The notes under the pieces are model-generated. The model had not been told where the DNA came from. It searched no databases and saw only the letters and a program-made list of their open reading frames with translations. Positions 50,787 to 61,100 of a DNA stretch of 64,000 nucleotides are shown here, piece after piece; the first letter of the stretch is position 1; each line of letters starts with the position of its first letter. This DNA comes from an uncultured Flammeovirgaceae bacterium (lineage in GTDB: Bacteria > Bacteroidota > Bacteroidia > Cytophagales > Cyclobacteriaceae), in contig CAKZYA010000062.1 in NCBI GenBank assembly GCA_937883755.1, positions 124,001 to 188,000 of the forward strand, in the 5' to 3' direction. Position numbers and translations under genes: made by a program.

Positions 50787-51371
50787 ATGAAAGCATTGAG
50801 TTTAACCGGTGGGTTGGTATCGAGTAAAGAGAATGAAATTAGCCTGGCAGTACAGCGTGAACGTCCACGTTTACTAAGTTTTATTCAACAACGTATACCT
50901 GACCGAGAAGAAGCCGAAGATATATTACAAGACGTGTTTTATCAGTTCACGGAAGCCTACCGCACGGTAAAGTCTATCGACCGGGTCACCTCCTGGTTAT
51001 TCACTGTAGCCCGTAACAAAATTACCGATCGCTACCGGAAGAAGAAACCCCGCAGTTTTAGCGAACAATCCGTAAGTTCTGACGAGGGCGATACCGCTCT
51101 CCGACTAGAGGATATGTTAACTGATCTCAGTAACCATCCTGAAAGCAAATTAATGCGTTCCGTCATATGGCACGCCGTAGAAGAAGCCTTGGAAGAAATG
51201 CCTCAGGATCAACGAGAGGTATTTGTTATGCACGAATTTGAGGATTTGAGCTTCAAGGAAATTAGTACTATTACTAACGCCCCAGTTAACACCCTACTAT
51301 CACGAAAACGATACGCAGTTTTATTTTTACGCAAACGATTGCAAAACTTATACGACGACCTACGCGATTAG
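50787..51371 (+). CDS. ECF sigma factor
   Basis: The 194-residue product contains region 2 (LLSFIQQRIPDREEAEDILQDVFYQFTEAYRTVKSIDRVTSWLFTVARNKITDRYRKKKP) and region 4 (ALEEMPQDQREVFVMHEFEDLSFKEISTITNAPVNTLLSRKRYAVLFLRKRL). It lacks regions 1.1 and 3, as expected for group IV sigma factors. These direct RNA polymerase to stress or envelope promoters and are usually held by an anti-sigma factor. The next gene, 25 nt downstream, encodes a small membrane protein that could be its partner; no classical anti-sigma domain is visible. Confidence 0.94.
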   Translation: MKALSLTGGLVSSKENEISLAVQRERPRLLSFIQQRIPDREEAEDILQDVFYQFTEAYRTVKSIDRVTSWLFTVARNKITDRYRKKKPRSFSEQSVSSDEGDTALRLEDMLTDLSNHPESKLMRSVIWHAVEEALEEMPQDQREVFVMHEFEDLSFKEISTITNAPVNTLLSRKRYAVLFLRKRLQNLYDDLRD

Positions 51372-51396
51372 TGCAAACTATCTTATACTAAGAAAA

Positions 51397-51753
51397 ATGA
51401 AACGCTACTGGATTTTAAAAATGATTGTCCTGAGTGCCTTAGCCATTTTGGCACTTAGTGCAGTTGTAATGTTACTCTGGAACTGGTTAGTACCATCATT
51501 ATTTAATGGCCCATCTATATCCTTTGGTCAATCACTAGGTTTATTGGTTCTATCAAAGATACTTTTTAGCAGTCTGGGACGAGGGCGTTGGGGTGGTGGC
51601 TACTTAGCCCGTAAACGTGCTTGGAAGCGCCGATTCGAGGAAAAATGGAGCAATATGACCCCTGAAGAGCGAGAACAGTTTAAAGCCAATATGAAACAAC
51701 ATTGTAGTAAGTGGGGTTGGATGTCTCAGCCTTCTACGCTAGAAAAATCTTAA
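51397..51753 (+). CDS. Small membrane protein next to the ECF sigma factor
   Basis: The 118-residue product has two hydrophobic helices (MIVLSALAILALSAVVMLLWNWLVPSLF and GQSLGLLVLSKILFSSL) followed by a basic glycine-rich loop (GRGRWGGGYLARKRAWKRRFEEKWSNM) and a charged helix with MTPEEREQFKANMKQHC, reminiscent of Spy/CpxP-like helical segments. It is co-directional with the ECF sigma factor, 25 nt behind its stop. A role as anti-sigma factor, as a target of the sigma factor or as an envelope stress protein are all possible. I do not recognise a defined family. Confidence 0.7.
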   Translation: MKRYWILKMIVLSALAILALSAVVMLLWNWLVPSLFNGPSISFGQSLGLLVLSKILFSSLGRGRWGGGYLARKRAWKRRFEEKWSNMTPEEREQFKANMKQHCSKWGWMSQPSTLEKS

Positions 51754-51908
51754 GAAGATAGTGTAGCTCTCTTTTACAAAACACACTTTTATCTCCAAAA
51801 ATAACTTTCCTAAAAATACTTTATTAAATTGATTGCACCAATTAACTATTATGTAGTTGATCAGTGAATAGTTTATACTTTTTAAATAAGAGAGTCGTTA
51901 TCTCGGAT

Positions 51909-54050
51909 ATGAGTGGTTCATTATCAATTTTCCTCAGCTACTTATTTTTTTGCTTGAGCGGAGTAGCAAGTATGGCTCAATCCGTAAACTCTGATAGTCT
52001 AGCTCGTACCTATCTTCAGGCTGATGGTACTGAACAAACCCGTATCTTGAAAGATCTGAGGGATCAGCCTGATCAGATGCTAACCCTAGGGCTAAGAATT
52101 AAACAACAATCGCAACAGTTAGGTATTCCTGATACCCTATCAAACGTAGATTACAATATAGCTTTTGCTCATTACAACAATGGTAATTACGATAGTGCTG
52201 TCCAGATTCTGGATCAAACTATTGATATTTTGCGCAAAAATGCCAATAAGCCATCTCTATTAGCCAATATGCTAAATCTGGCGGGAATTGCTTATGACCT
52301 TCAGGGGCGGTACCCCAAGGCATTACAGAGTTATTATGAGGCTCTAACTATTTGGGAAAAGCAAGAAGATCAAAGAGGGCAAGGTATGGCCTATCTTAAT
52401 ATTGGTAATGTTTATGCCTATCAAAAAGAATTTTACAAAGCGATTGAGTATTACGAAAAAAGTCTGGAAATAAGCCTGGCTACCCAAGATACCACAAGCA
52501 TTGTTTATCTATACTCCAACATTGGCCTAATTTGGCGTAAAAATTTGGATAGTTTGGATTTAGCGATGGATTACTATCAACGTTCCTTAGAATGGGCCAA
52601 ACAACAAGATGATGAGGATGTGACGGCTATTCCTCTATACGGAATCACGCATGTACAAATAAAGCGAGAACAGCTTGATGAAGCTCTTTCTAATGCTAAA
52701 TATATCCTAGAACTTGCTCAGCGCCAACAAAACACCAACACTAAATTGTATGCTTGGCAATTATTAGCCCATGTACGATGGGCTAGGAAAGAGCAGCAGG
52801 CGGCACTTCGGGCAGCTACTGAGGCTTACAATCTAGCGGTAACCAGCCAGGCACCCATGGAAATTAGTACATCGGGTAAGCTATTGGCTGACTATTATTC
52901 CGGGTTAGGCGATTTTGAGAAGGCTTACAAATATCAGGCTGTCCAAATGGCATATCAAGATAGTGTCTACTCTATTGAAAAAAGTAAAATTATCTCTAAC
53001 CTCGAGCGTACGCGAGCCGAGACTGAAATTGAGATGCTTGAGAAAGATAATGAACTAAAAGAAGCCCTGATTGCCAAACGTGAAGCGGCCATAGCAAGGC
53101 AGATGGGATACGTAGTTGCGGCCTCTTTACTTGCTGTTTTTTTACTTTTTGGATTAGCCTTTCTTTATCGTTCCAATAAGCAGCGAAAGCAAACAGGATT
53201 ACAGTTAGCTGAGCAAAAAGAGCAGATTACCAGAAACAATGAGGAACTTACTCAAGTGAATGATAAGCTTCGGCAGCAACAGCAACAACTACAAGATCAA
53301 AATCAAGATCTTGTGCGGTTAAATGAATTGAAAAATAAACTACTCTCCATCATTTCCCACGACTTTCGAAGCCCACTTAGCTCTCTACAAGGGATTATTG
53401 CTATGCTCAACAGCAACGCTCTTTCACCCAAAGAGATCGAGCAAGTGTTTGAATCCTTATCTTCTAAAGTCGAGAATACGACCAACATGCTCGATAATCT
53501 ATTGAAATGGACCCGCAATCAGATGCAAGGTATTCGGGTATTACCTGAATATTTTACGTTGTCTACTTTAGTAGAAGAGGTTATTCATTCGCAATTGATT
53601 TTAGCTGAAAAAAAAGAAGTATTTCTCCACTGTAGTATCGACTCAGGCCTGTCAGTTTACGCCGACCCCGAGATGGTACGGCTCATTGTACGAAATTTAG
53701 TTTCTAATGCCATTAAGTTTACCTCAAAAAATGATTCTATCACAATAAAGGCTTCTACAGAAGATACTAAGGTGGTCATTTCGGTAATCGATACAGGGAT
53801 CGGTATGAGCGCGGAAGATATAGACAAACTGTTTCAGCTCAAGGAGCACACTACCTACGGTACCCACAACGAAAAAGGTACCGGATTAGGACTAATTCTG
53901 TGCCATGAGTTTGTTGAAATAAATGGAGGCAGAATTTGGGTAGAGAGCGAAAAAGAAAAAGGTAGTACATTCTATTTTACTTTGGTTACTCAACCTGAGC
54001 ACTTTCCGGTTCACTTACAAAGTAAGCCGTCAGTGCCTACTGCAGTATAG
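51909..54050 (+). CDS. TPR-containing membrane histidine kinase (paralogue 1)
   Basis: I start at the ATG at 51909, which gives a signal-peptide-like N-terminus (MSGSLSIFLSYLFFCLSGVA); the GTG at 51864 would put 15 polar residues before it. The 713-residue protein has periplasmic TPR repeats (about 75-390, with repeating AYDLQGRYPKALQSYYEALTIW-type units), a transmembrane helix (about 415-435), a coiled coil rich in glutamine, a HisKA domain with the phospho-acceptor His484 in SIISHDFRSPL, and a C-terminal HATPase domain (DNLLKWTRNQM, VVISVIDTGIGMSAEDID, GTGLGLILC). The cognate response regulator is not adjacent. It is followed 165 bp later by a close paralogue. Confidence 0.93.
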   Translation: MSGSLSIFLSYLFFCLSGVASMAQSVNSDSLARTYLQADGTEQTRILKDLRDQPDQMLTLGLRIKQQSQQLGIPDTLSNVDYNIAFAHYNNGNYDSAVQILDQTIDILRKNANKPSLLANMLNLAGIAYDLQGRYPKALQSYYEALTIWEKQEDQRGQGMAYLNIGNVYAYQKEFYKAIEYYEKSLEISLATQDTTSIVYLYSNIGLIWRKNLDSLDLAMDYYQRSLEWAKQQDDEDVTAIPLYGITHVQIKREQLDEALSNAKYILELAQRQQNTNTKLYAWQLLAHVRWARKEQQAALRAATEAYNLAVTSQAPMEISTSGKLLADYYSGLGDFEKAYKYQAVQMAYQDSVYSIEKSKIISNLERTRAETEIEMLEKDNELKEALIAKREAAIARQMGYVVAASLLAVFLLFGLAFLYRSNKQRKQTGLQLAEQKEQITRNNEELTQVNDKLRQQQQQLQDQNQDLVRLNELKNKLLSIISHDFRSPLSSLQGIIAMLNSNALSPKEIEQVFESLSSKVENTTNMLDNLLKWTRNQMQGIRVLPEYFTLSTLVEEVIHSQLILAEKKEVFLHCSIDSGLSVYADPEMVRLIVRNLVSNAIKFTSKNDSITIKASTEDTKVVISVIDTGIGMSAEDIDKLFQLKEHTTYGTHNEKGTGLGLILCHEFVEINGGRIWVESEKEKGSTFYFTLVTQPEHFPVHLQSKPSVPTAV

Positions 54051-54215
54051 ATTTTACTTTCAATACAATAGCTTTCTAATGTATAAAATCATAACTAATA
54101 TTATTTTAATACAATGTACTTTTATTATGAAAAGGCGCTTTCTATAGTGTACTTCATTGTCCTTCTTGCGGAAAGTTTATCTGCGTAGTTGTACTAGCTA
54201 CCAGAAATATTATTC

Positions 54216-56384
54216 ATGAGCATGCGTTACTGGATTATTATTGCTTATGCGTCCTTCTCGCTAATTAGGTCGGGCGATGCCCTAGCTCAGTCTCAATTCT
54301 CAGATAGCCTCGCCCAAGTATTTGTAAATGCTTCCCCTCAAAAACAGCAAGATATCATCAACGCATTAGATGAAGAGGCTAACAATAACCCTAAGCAGAC
54401 TATAACTAGTGCTCAAGGAATTCTGCAACTAGCTAAACAGCAAGGGCAACCCGATACATTATCTGGTATTTATCTTGCGCTAGCTAACGCCTACCAGATT
54501 ACTGGCAGCTACGACCTTTCCGTCCTAAATGCTACCAAAAGCATCGATATACTTCGCCAGCAGCCAAATACCTCGGCTCGGCTAGCCAATGTCCTAAACT
54601 TATTAGGCACTACTCAAGGCCTTCAAAGCCATTACGTTGAGTCACTCAAAAGCCATCATGAAGCTTTAGCCATCTATGAGCATTTAGAAAATAGACAGGG
54701 AATTGCTAGAACGTACATTGATATAGGCAATCTACATTCGTTTCAGAAAGAATTCCATGACGCTATCAATTACTACGAGAAAAGTCTCGATCTTAGTTTA
54801 GCTATTCAAGACACTATTAATATAGTCTATTTATACTCTAATATTGCCCTAATATGGCGTAAGCACCTAGACAGTCTAGACCTAGCAATAGAATACTATC
54901 AGCACTCTCTTGAGTGGGCGGAGCGGCAAAATGACGAGAACGTCACTTTTGTGCCCCTGTACGGATTTACTCATGTTTTGATAAAACTGGGGCAACTGGA
55001 CAAAGCACTTTCCAACGCTAAATATATTTTAGATCTTACCCAGCGTCAGCAGAACATTCGTACTCGATTGTATGCTTGGCAGTTACTGGCTCACGTACGA
55101 TGGGCTAGGAAAGAGCAGAAGGCGGCACTTCGGGCAGCCACCGAGGCCTACAACCTAGCGGTAGAGAGCAAAGCCCTACTAGAGATTGGTGAATTAGGTA
55201 AACTGTTAGCCGACTACTATTCTGAGTTAGGCGATTTTGAAAAGGCACACCAATATAGATCGGTACAAGTAGCCTATCAGGATAGTGTCTACTCTGTTGA
55301 AAAAAGTAAGATCATCGCTAATCTGGAACAAACCCAAGCAGAAACGAAGATCAGAGTGCTAGAGAAGGATAATGCTCTGAAAAAAGCCCGGATTGAACAG
55401 CAGATGATTTATACCGTTGGCACATCACTAGTAGCGATCTTACTGCTTGGCGCACTCATTTTGGTGTACATCTCATATACTCATCGTAAGAAGCTAATAT
55501 TTCAACTAGCCGAGCAGAAAGAGGAGATTGAGACCAATAATGATCAACTTGTTCAAATGAACGACAAGCTTCAACAGCAACAACAACAGCTAGAGAGCAA
55601 AAATCAGGATCTCTCCCGCCTAAACCAACTGAAAGATAAACTACTTTCCGTCATTTCTCATGACTTCCGAAGCCCACTCAACTCTCTCAAAGGAATTATT
55701 AACATTCTAGATAGTGGAGGTCTCTCGCCTCATGAAATACCACAACTCTTCGGCACCCTCTCTACCACCGTAGACAATACTACTAATATGCTCGATAACT
55801 TACTGAAGTGGACCCGAAACCAAATGTCAGGAATTCGGGTCACCCCAGAGCAATTTACCCTATCAAAGACTATTACTGAGGTAATAGGTATCCAAACCAC
55901 CATTGCTGAAAAGAAGGGAGTGACACTAAAGAAGAAGGTAGACGCTGCTATTTCAGTATACGCTGACCCCGAAATGATCCGACTGGTTATTAGGAACCTA
56001 GTTTCTAATGCGACTAAATTTACTGATAAGGGTGATACTATCACGATAGAGGTGCAACAGCAAGACCAACAAGTGTTAGTCACTGTGAGTGACACTGGAG
56101 TGGGCATTAGTCCCGAGGATATGAAGAAGCTCTTCCATTTAAATAATCATACCACCTACGGCACAGCCAATGAAAAGGGGACAGGTCTGGGTTTAGTTTT
56201 ATGTCGAGAGTTTGTCGAAGGGAATGGTGGCAATATTTGGGTAGAAAGTGAACTTGATCAAGGTACTACCTTTTTCTTCACCTTGATAACTAAACCAGAT
56301 GACTTCCCCGAAGGAGAGCAGGAGCAAAATTCTGGCGAAACTGATTTAGCAGATAATCATAAAACAACGGAAGTTGTACACTGA
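54216..56384 (+). CDS. TPR-containing membrane histidine kinase (paralogue 2)
   Basis: The 722-residue protein has the same order as the preceding gene: signal peptide (RYWIIIAYASFSLIRSGDALA), TPR repeats (about 75-390), transmembrane helix (about 410-430), coiled coil, HisKA with His482 in SVISHDFRSPLNS, and HATPase. Whole segments, such as LYAWQLLAHVRWARKEQ and ALRAATEAYNLAV, are nearly identical to the first kinase, which shows an old tandem duplication. Its C-terminal tail (PDDFPEGEQEQNSGETDLADNHKTTEVVH) differs from the first kinase and overlaps the convergent nucleoside hydrolase gene. No response regulator is adjacent. Confidence 0.93.
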   Translation: MSMRYWIIIAYASFSLIRSGDALAQSQFSDSLAQVFVNASPQKQQDIINALDEEANNNPKQTITSAQGILQLAKQQGQPDTLSGIYLALANAYQITGSYDLSVLNATKSIDILRQQPNTSARLANVLNLLGTTQGLQSHYVESLKSHHEALAIYEHLENRQGIARTYIDIGNLHSFQKEFHDAINYYEKSLDLSLAIQDTINIVYLYSNIALIWRKHLDSLDLAIEYYQHSLEWAERQNDENVTFVPLYGFTHVLIKLGQLDKALSNAKYILDLTQRQQNIRTRLYAWQLLAHVRWARKEQKAALRAATEAYNLAVESKALLEIGELGKLLADYYSELGDFEKAHQYRSVQVAYQDSVYSVEKSKIIANLEQTQAETKIRVLEKDNALKKARIEQQMIYTVGTSLVAILLLGALILVYISYTHRKKLIFQLAEQKEEIETNNDQLVQMNDKLQQQQQQLESKNQDLSRLNQLKDKLLSVISHDFRSPLNSLKGIINILDSGGLSPHEIPQLFGTLSTTVDNTTNMLDNLLKWTRNQMSGIRVTPEQFTLSKTITEVIGIQTTIAEKKGVTLKKKVDAAISVYADPEMIRLVIRNLVSNATKFTDKGDTITIEVQQQDQQVLVTVSDTGVGISPEDMKKLFHLNNHTTYGTANEKGTGLGLVLCREFVEGNGGNIWVESELDQGTTFFFTLITKPDDFPEGEQEQNSGETDLADNHKTTEVVH

Positions 56385-57261
56385 CAACTACGGTAGTTGC
56401 TCCATCAGTTTGTAACTTTTCTATTGTTTCTCCCTCATTAGGAGGTTCGGTGGCTACTTTCAAGGCCATCTGTTGCATAGCAAATATGTCTCGCTTTCCT
56501 ACTACGACAGTAGCCAGTACATCCCACATATGATACAAATAATCGTACCCCGGAATAGAATTAATTGTAGTAGCCCAACACACCGAAGCTAGCTGAGAAA
56601 CCTCGTACTGTGATTGACGGGCTAATTGCTTCAGAAAGGGCATTCCTACCGGAACATGATTGGTCACATCGAGCGGAATCAGAGTCAGTGGCAGATTTTG
56701 CTTTAGGAGCCAGTAGGCAGAAGGGGCATCCCAATACACATTCCACTCGGCTGAACCGTTGTGGGTGTATGTTCGCACATTGCCAGGTACATGAATGGCT
56801 CCTGCCATCCAGACAATCTCTTTGATTTTCCCAGCTATGGATGGATCTTTCTTAAGTGCGTCAACCAGGGTAGTACAAGGGCCTGTCATCAAATAGGTTA
56901 CAGGCTGATTAGTATTATTTAATATTTCTACTGTAAAGTCTACACCGTCTGATGAACTCAAGGGAGTGGTCGGTTCGTCAATGGCAAGTAGCTGAGGTAG
57001 CGCATTAATAATTTGGGGTTGTGCTCGCCAAATGTCAGGAAAAGCATTTACACCCCGCACAGCACTTATCGCCAAGGGCGTATCGGTTCTTCCCATTAAA
57101 TCCATAAACTTCCGGGAAGCTTCGGCAGCGTAGCTCGGATAACAATCAGCAGGAGTGACTACCACGCCAGCTAATTTCGTCTCTGGCATCGTTAGTAATA
57201 GTAACAGCGAGAGTAAATCATCTACTCCTCCATCATGATCAAAAAATACAATTTGCTTCAT
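56290..57261 (-). CDS. Nucleoside hydrolase (inosine-uridine preferring type)
   Basis: The 323-residue product starts KQIVFFDHDGGVDDLLSLLLLLTMPETKLAGVVVTPADCYPSYA; the DHDGGVDDLL cluster is a divergent version of the calcium-binding DTDPGxDDA motif of nucleoside hydrolases. TYLMTGPCTTLVDALKK, HNGSAEWNVYWDAPSAYWLL and VPVGMPFLKQLA continue the family pattern. These enzymes cleave N-glycosidic bonds of ribonucleosides. The C-terminal codons overlap the second kinase gene by 95 nt on the other strand. It is the third gene of a minus-strand run with the ThuA genes upstream. Confidence 0.88.
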   Translation of the reverse strand: MKQIVFFDHDGGVDDLLSLLLLLTMPETKLAGVVVTPADCYPSYAAEASRKFMDLMGRTDTPLAISAVRGVNAFPDIWRAQPQIINALPQLLAIDEPTTPLSSSDGVDFTVEILNNTNQPVTYLMTGPCTTLVDALKKDPSIAGKIKEIVWMAGAIHVPGNVRTYTHNGSAEWNVYWDAPSAYWLLKQNLPLTLIPLDVTNHVPVGMPFLKQLARQSQYEVSQLASVCWATTINSIPGYDYLYHMWDVLATVVVGKRDIFAMQQMALKVATEPPNEGETIEKLQTDGATTVVVSVQLPLFYDYLLNQFRQNFAPALLRGSHLV

Positions 57262-57288
57262 ATCAAAGTCGTGGCCGCCTTGAGATAA

Positions 57289-58152
57289 CTAAGGCAGTTT
57301 TCCAGTCCAGCGGATGGCGTTTTCCAGCATCTCTAGATGAAAAGGCTCTTCAAAAGCCGCCGCTTGGTGACCTAATACGGAGTAAAAAGCCCGCCCCTGC
57401 CCTACGGTTCGGTACCAAGCAATGGGATGGTCATCGCCCATGCCCCAATCTTTATCAGTCACCAAAAAGCCGAAGTTTCCGCTAGGATTAATTTGAGATT
57501 CATCTAGCGTGTACAGTATATCAGCGTCACTGTCGCGCGGGTTAGTAGAAAAAACATACCATTCTTCCTCTCGCTCCCAGCGAGCTGGTAAATCTTCTGC
57601 TATTGGATGATTAGCAGCGTCAGGCTCTAAGTGAAGAACTGATTCTTGAATTTGGGGATCGAGCGGATGGTGAGAAAAGTCAGCACCAATCACTTGCTGT
57701 TCATACCACTCCCACTGATGAGAATTATCGCCCGCCGCGTGAATGCCTACAAATCCTCCCCCACCTTCCAGGTACGTGCGAAACGCCTGACGCTGCTCGT
57801 CGTTTAGTACTTTACCGCTAGTGTTGTTCCAAACCACTACCTTAAACTTAGCTAACTGCTCGGAATTGAATACCGCACCGTTATCCGTCGTAACTATTGA
57901 CCAGCCATTTTGTCTCACAATTTTTCGATAAGCAGGTAGCGAAGCCTCAATAGCATCACCGTGGCGGTAGCCATTGGTTTTAGAAAAGATCAGTATCGCA
58001 TTTTCGGTCAGATCAGTAGGGAGTTCGGGCGGAGTCGTTTCGTAAAAGTTGAAGCCGTAGCGGGCTTTGTAAATGAATAAACTCATCCCGATAACCGCTA
58101 TGAGCACTAATCCCGCTAAAGAAATACCGACAATCTTCAAAAATTTTCTCAT
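57289..58152 (-). CDS. ThuA-domain protein with N-terminal membrane anchor
   Basis: The 287-residue product begins with a transmembrane segment (FLKIVGISLAGLVLIAVIGMSLFIY) and continues as a ThuA-like (Trehalose utilisation) flavodoxin-type domain: NAILIFSKTNGYRHGDAIEAS near residue 50 and GGGGFVGIHAAGDNSHQWEWYEQ near residue 130. ThuA proteins are linked to oxidation or modification of disaccharides such as trehalose. The gene is separated by 1 nt from the large ThuA fusion gene upstream and 27 nt from the nucleoside hydrolase downstream, so all three are probably one operon. Confidence 0.87.
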   Translation of the reverse strand: MRKFLKIVGISLAGLVLIAVIGMSLFIYKARYGFNFYETTPPELPTDLTENAILIFSKTNGYRHGDAIEASLPAYRKIVRQNGWSIVTTDNGAVFNSEQLAKFKVVVWNNTSGKVLNDEQRQAFRTYLEGGGGFVGIHAAGDNSHQWEWYEQQVIGADFSHHPLDPQIQESVLHLEPDAANHPIAEDLPARWEREEEWYVFSTNPRDSDADILYTLDESQINPSGNFGFLVTDKDWGMGDDHPIAWYRTVGQGRAFYSVLGHQAAAFEEPFHLEMLENAIRWTGKLP

Positions 58153-58153
58153 A

Positions 58154-61100
58154 CTAGCTTGAAACTTGGTTCAAAAACTCTATCCAGTTTACTACGGCTA
58201 CCAGGGTTTCCTCATCTTCTTTCTCGCCCACAAACACCACGTAGATATCGTGCTTGCCCGATACTTCTTCGATAGCCGTTAACGGCTCCTTGAAGCCCAT
58301 CGTGGTTAAACCCTGTTCCAGCTCTACACTACCCAGTAGCTCTCCATCCGGTGCATCCAATCGATACTCTACCGTTCCACCGTTAGTAATACCGGGTGCC
58401 ATACCAAACTGCCCTTTGATAGCGGCTACGCCAGTCAGATCAATGCTTTTGAACATAAATGATTTGCCGTGCTGCCCCACCACAATGGTCATATCTTCGT
58501 CTATACCAGGAGTATCTTCCGCTTTTACTGGAAACTTCATGGCTTGCCCTTCATCATAATCTTCAGCCTCAATGCGGGGATACCTTAGCAGAAGGGATTG
58601 CTGCACGCTGAGTGACCCTACCGCTTGTCCGCCCTGATCAGTATAGCTGGCCGTTAGTACGTAGCTTCCGTAGGGGTTCTTCTCTAGATGCGAACGACTA
58701 GTGTAGGTGCCCTGAGGAGGGTACTGTGATTTGGGTGGCACATCACCGGATAGCGACAAAATATAGTCTGCCATTTGCGCGGCTTGCTGAGTTGATATAC
58801 CGGGATGAGCTGCCATAGCTACCTCACCCCAATTACCGCTGCCGCCCTGTACAATTTTTCCGGCCAGCATATCGCGAGCTGTTTCATCTCCTTGATAGTG
58901 CTGGGCAACTTTCTGGTAAGACGGGCCGATAGATTCACCGACTTCTTTGTGACAGGCCATACAGTCAGAATTAGCAATTAGTTGCTTACCAAGCATACCT
59001 ACTGGGGTGCCGGCCATAGAGGCATCAGCCAGTTCAGCGTGATCTTTAGCAGCTAGCACCTTATCTCGGCCTTCGGGTAGATAGTCAAATGAAACGATGA
59101 CGCGGGAAGGATCAATCGTGCCATTGGTTAAGCTACCATCTTCGGCATCGCTCACGTTGATGGCGTAGTTTAGGTTCAACGGCTGATCGGGCCAGAAGAA
59201 AGTTTGGTTGCCATCCTTAATTTCCCAGCTTAGCTGAGGCAGCTCGTTGCCTACTTTAATTTCGGTTGTGGTTGTAGATTTATTTCCCTCCTTATCCGCT
59301 ACAGTTAGCTCCACCTGGTATACTCCCGGCTCTTCAAAGATGTAGCTAGGATTGGTTTCTGACGATTCAGCGTCTTCATTACCGAAATTCCACTGATAGG
59401 TTAGCGGATCAGCGTCGTAATCGATAGAGTTACGACCGGCAAACTGCACCGTGAGCGGAACGCCGCCGATAGTTTTATCCGCTTCCAGCTTGGCAATAGG
59501 TGCCCGGTTACCGGCAGTATACTCAATTCTCGCCAACTTGGAGTCGGGGTTTTGGGAGAACCAGCCTGACCCATATTCCAAAATATACAACGCGCCATCC
59601 GGCCCGAAGGTCATATCGATAGTATTGTTGAATTTCATGTTGGGTACGAAAGGAGTGAGCTTTTCCAGATTGCCTTGCTCGTCCATCGTAGCCAAAAAGA
59701 TCCACTGCCGCATCCAATCGTAGACGAATAACTTGCCGTTGAAATATTCAGGAAAATTTCGTCCACTTTCGGCGTAGTCATCTTGATAATAGACGGGGCC
59801 GGCCATGGCATTCCGGGAGCCAGTGCCCAGCAGCGGAAATTCTTCCGAAGCATCGTAGGGGTAATACACCATCGCTGGTTGAGCCGGGGGCAGTTCAGTA
59901 GCCCCAGTACTGTTAGGAGAATTATTTACTGGTTTTTCTGGGTTGAAAGCTTTGTCGGATTCTTCCGCCGCAAAGTCATAGTCATGGTAAGCCTTATTGT
60001 CAGCGACAAAGTAAGGCCAGCCGTAGTTACCCGCCTGCTTGGCCTGATTAATCTCATCGTGACCTTTGGGCCCACGAGATACCGAATTTTCTCGGGCGTC
60101 GGGTCCCACCTCACCCCAATACAGGTAGCCAGTGCGGGAATCGATAGAAATTCGGAAAGGGTTGCGATTACCCATGATGTAAATCTCCGGTCGACCTACC
60201 GAGACATCGGCGGCAAATAAGTTGCCTTCGGGGATGCTGTAGCTCCCATTGGTCTCCGGCTTAATCCTAAGAATCTTACCGCGTAAATCATTGGTGTTGG
60301 AAGCTGATTTCTGGGCGTCCCAAGGCGAGCGGCCTTCCCGCTCATCTATCGGTCCGTAACCGTCTGATTCGTGAGGGTTGGTGTTATCGCCCACCGAGAT
60401 AAACAGATTGCCATTAGGCCCAAATTCCAGCGAGCCGCCCGAGTGGCAGCACTCTTCCCGCTGGGTAGGAATTTCTAATAGCACCTTTTCCGAATCAGTC
60501 AGCAGGCTATCATTCTCCAGTGTAAAGCGAGAAACGTGTTGCTTGGGGGTATCGCCGGGAGGGGAATAGAAAAAGTACACCCAATTATTGTCAGTATAAT
60601 TCGGATCAACCGCTACACCCAGTAATCCATCTTCGTGACCAGTATGTACGGGTAGTTTGGCTATCAGTTGGTCCTGACCTACGGAAAGATCAAACACGTG
60701 AATTCCACCCTTGCGCTCTACGAAGATGATTTTATCGTCCGACAGAAAGTCCAGCTCCATTGGTTCGTTCAGGTTTTGGGTGAGCAGCACTTTGGTGAAG
60801 CGGTTTTCCTCGGGCATCACCTCAGAGTAGGCTCGGCTGTAATCTACTAGAGTGCCCGCCCCAATAGCGTACTTAATACCTCCCATCAGATGCTTAAGAA
60901 ATAACGGATCTGAAAATGATTCTTTGGTATGGCCGAGGCCAGTATAGAACATTCGTCCGCCATCGTATTCTTTGTACCAGGCGATCGGGTGATTCTCACC
61001 GTTGGTCCCACCTTCGTAGGTGGATTCATCTAAATTGATGAGTACATTATTTTCTTCGTTGATCGCTTTGTAATTGTACCACTCGTCAGTGTAGACCCAA

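Noticed and set aside
55730-56107. 125-residue minus-strand open frame
   Set aside because: It is antisense to the HisKA/HATPase part of the second kinase and is a compositional shadow.
59783-60220. 145-residue plus-strand open frame
   Set aside because: It lies wholly antisense to the GSDH-type propeller of the second fusion gene and shows no domain.
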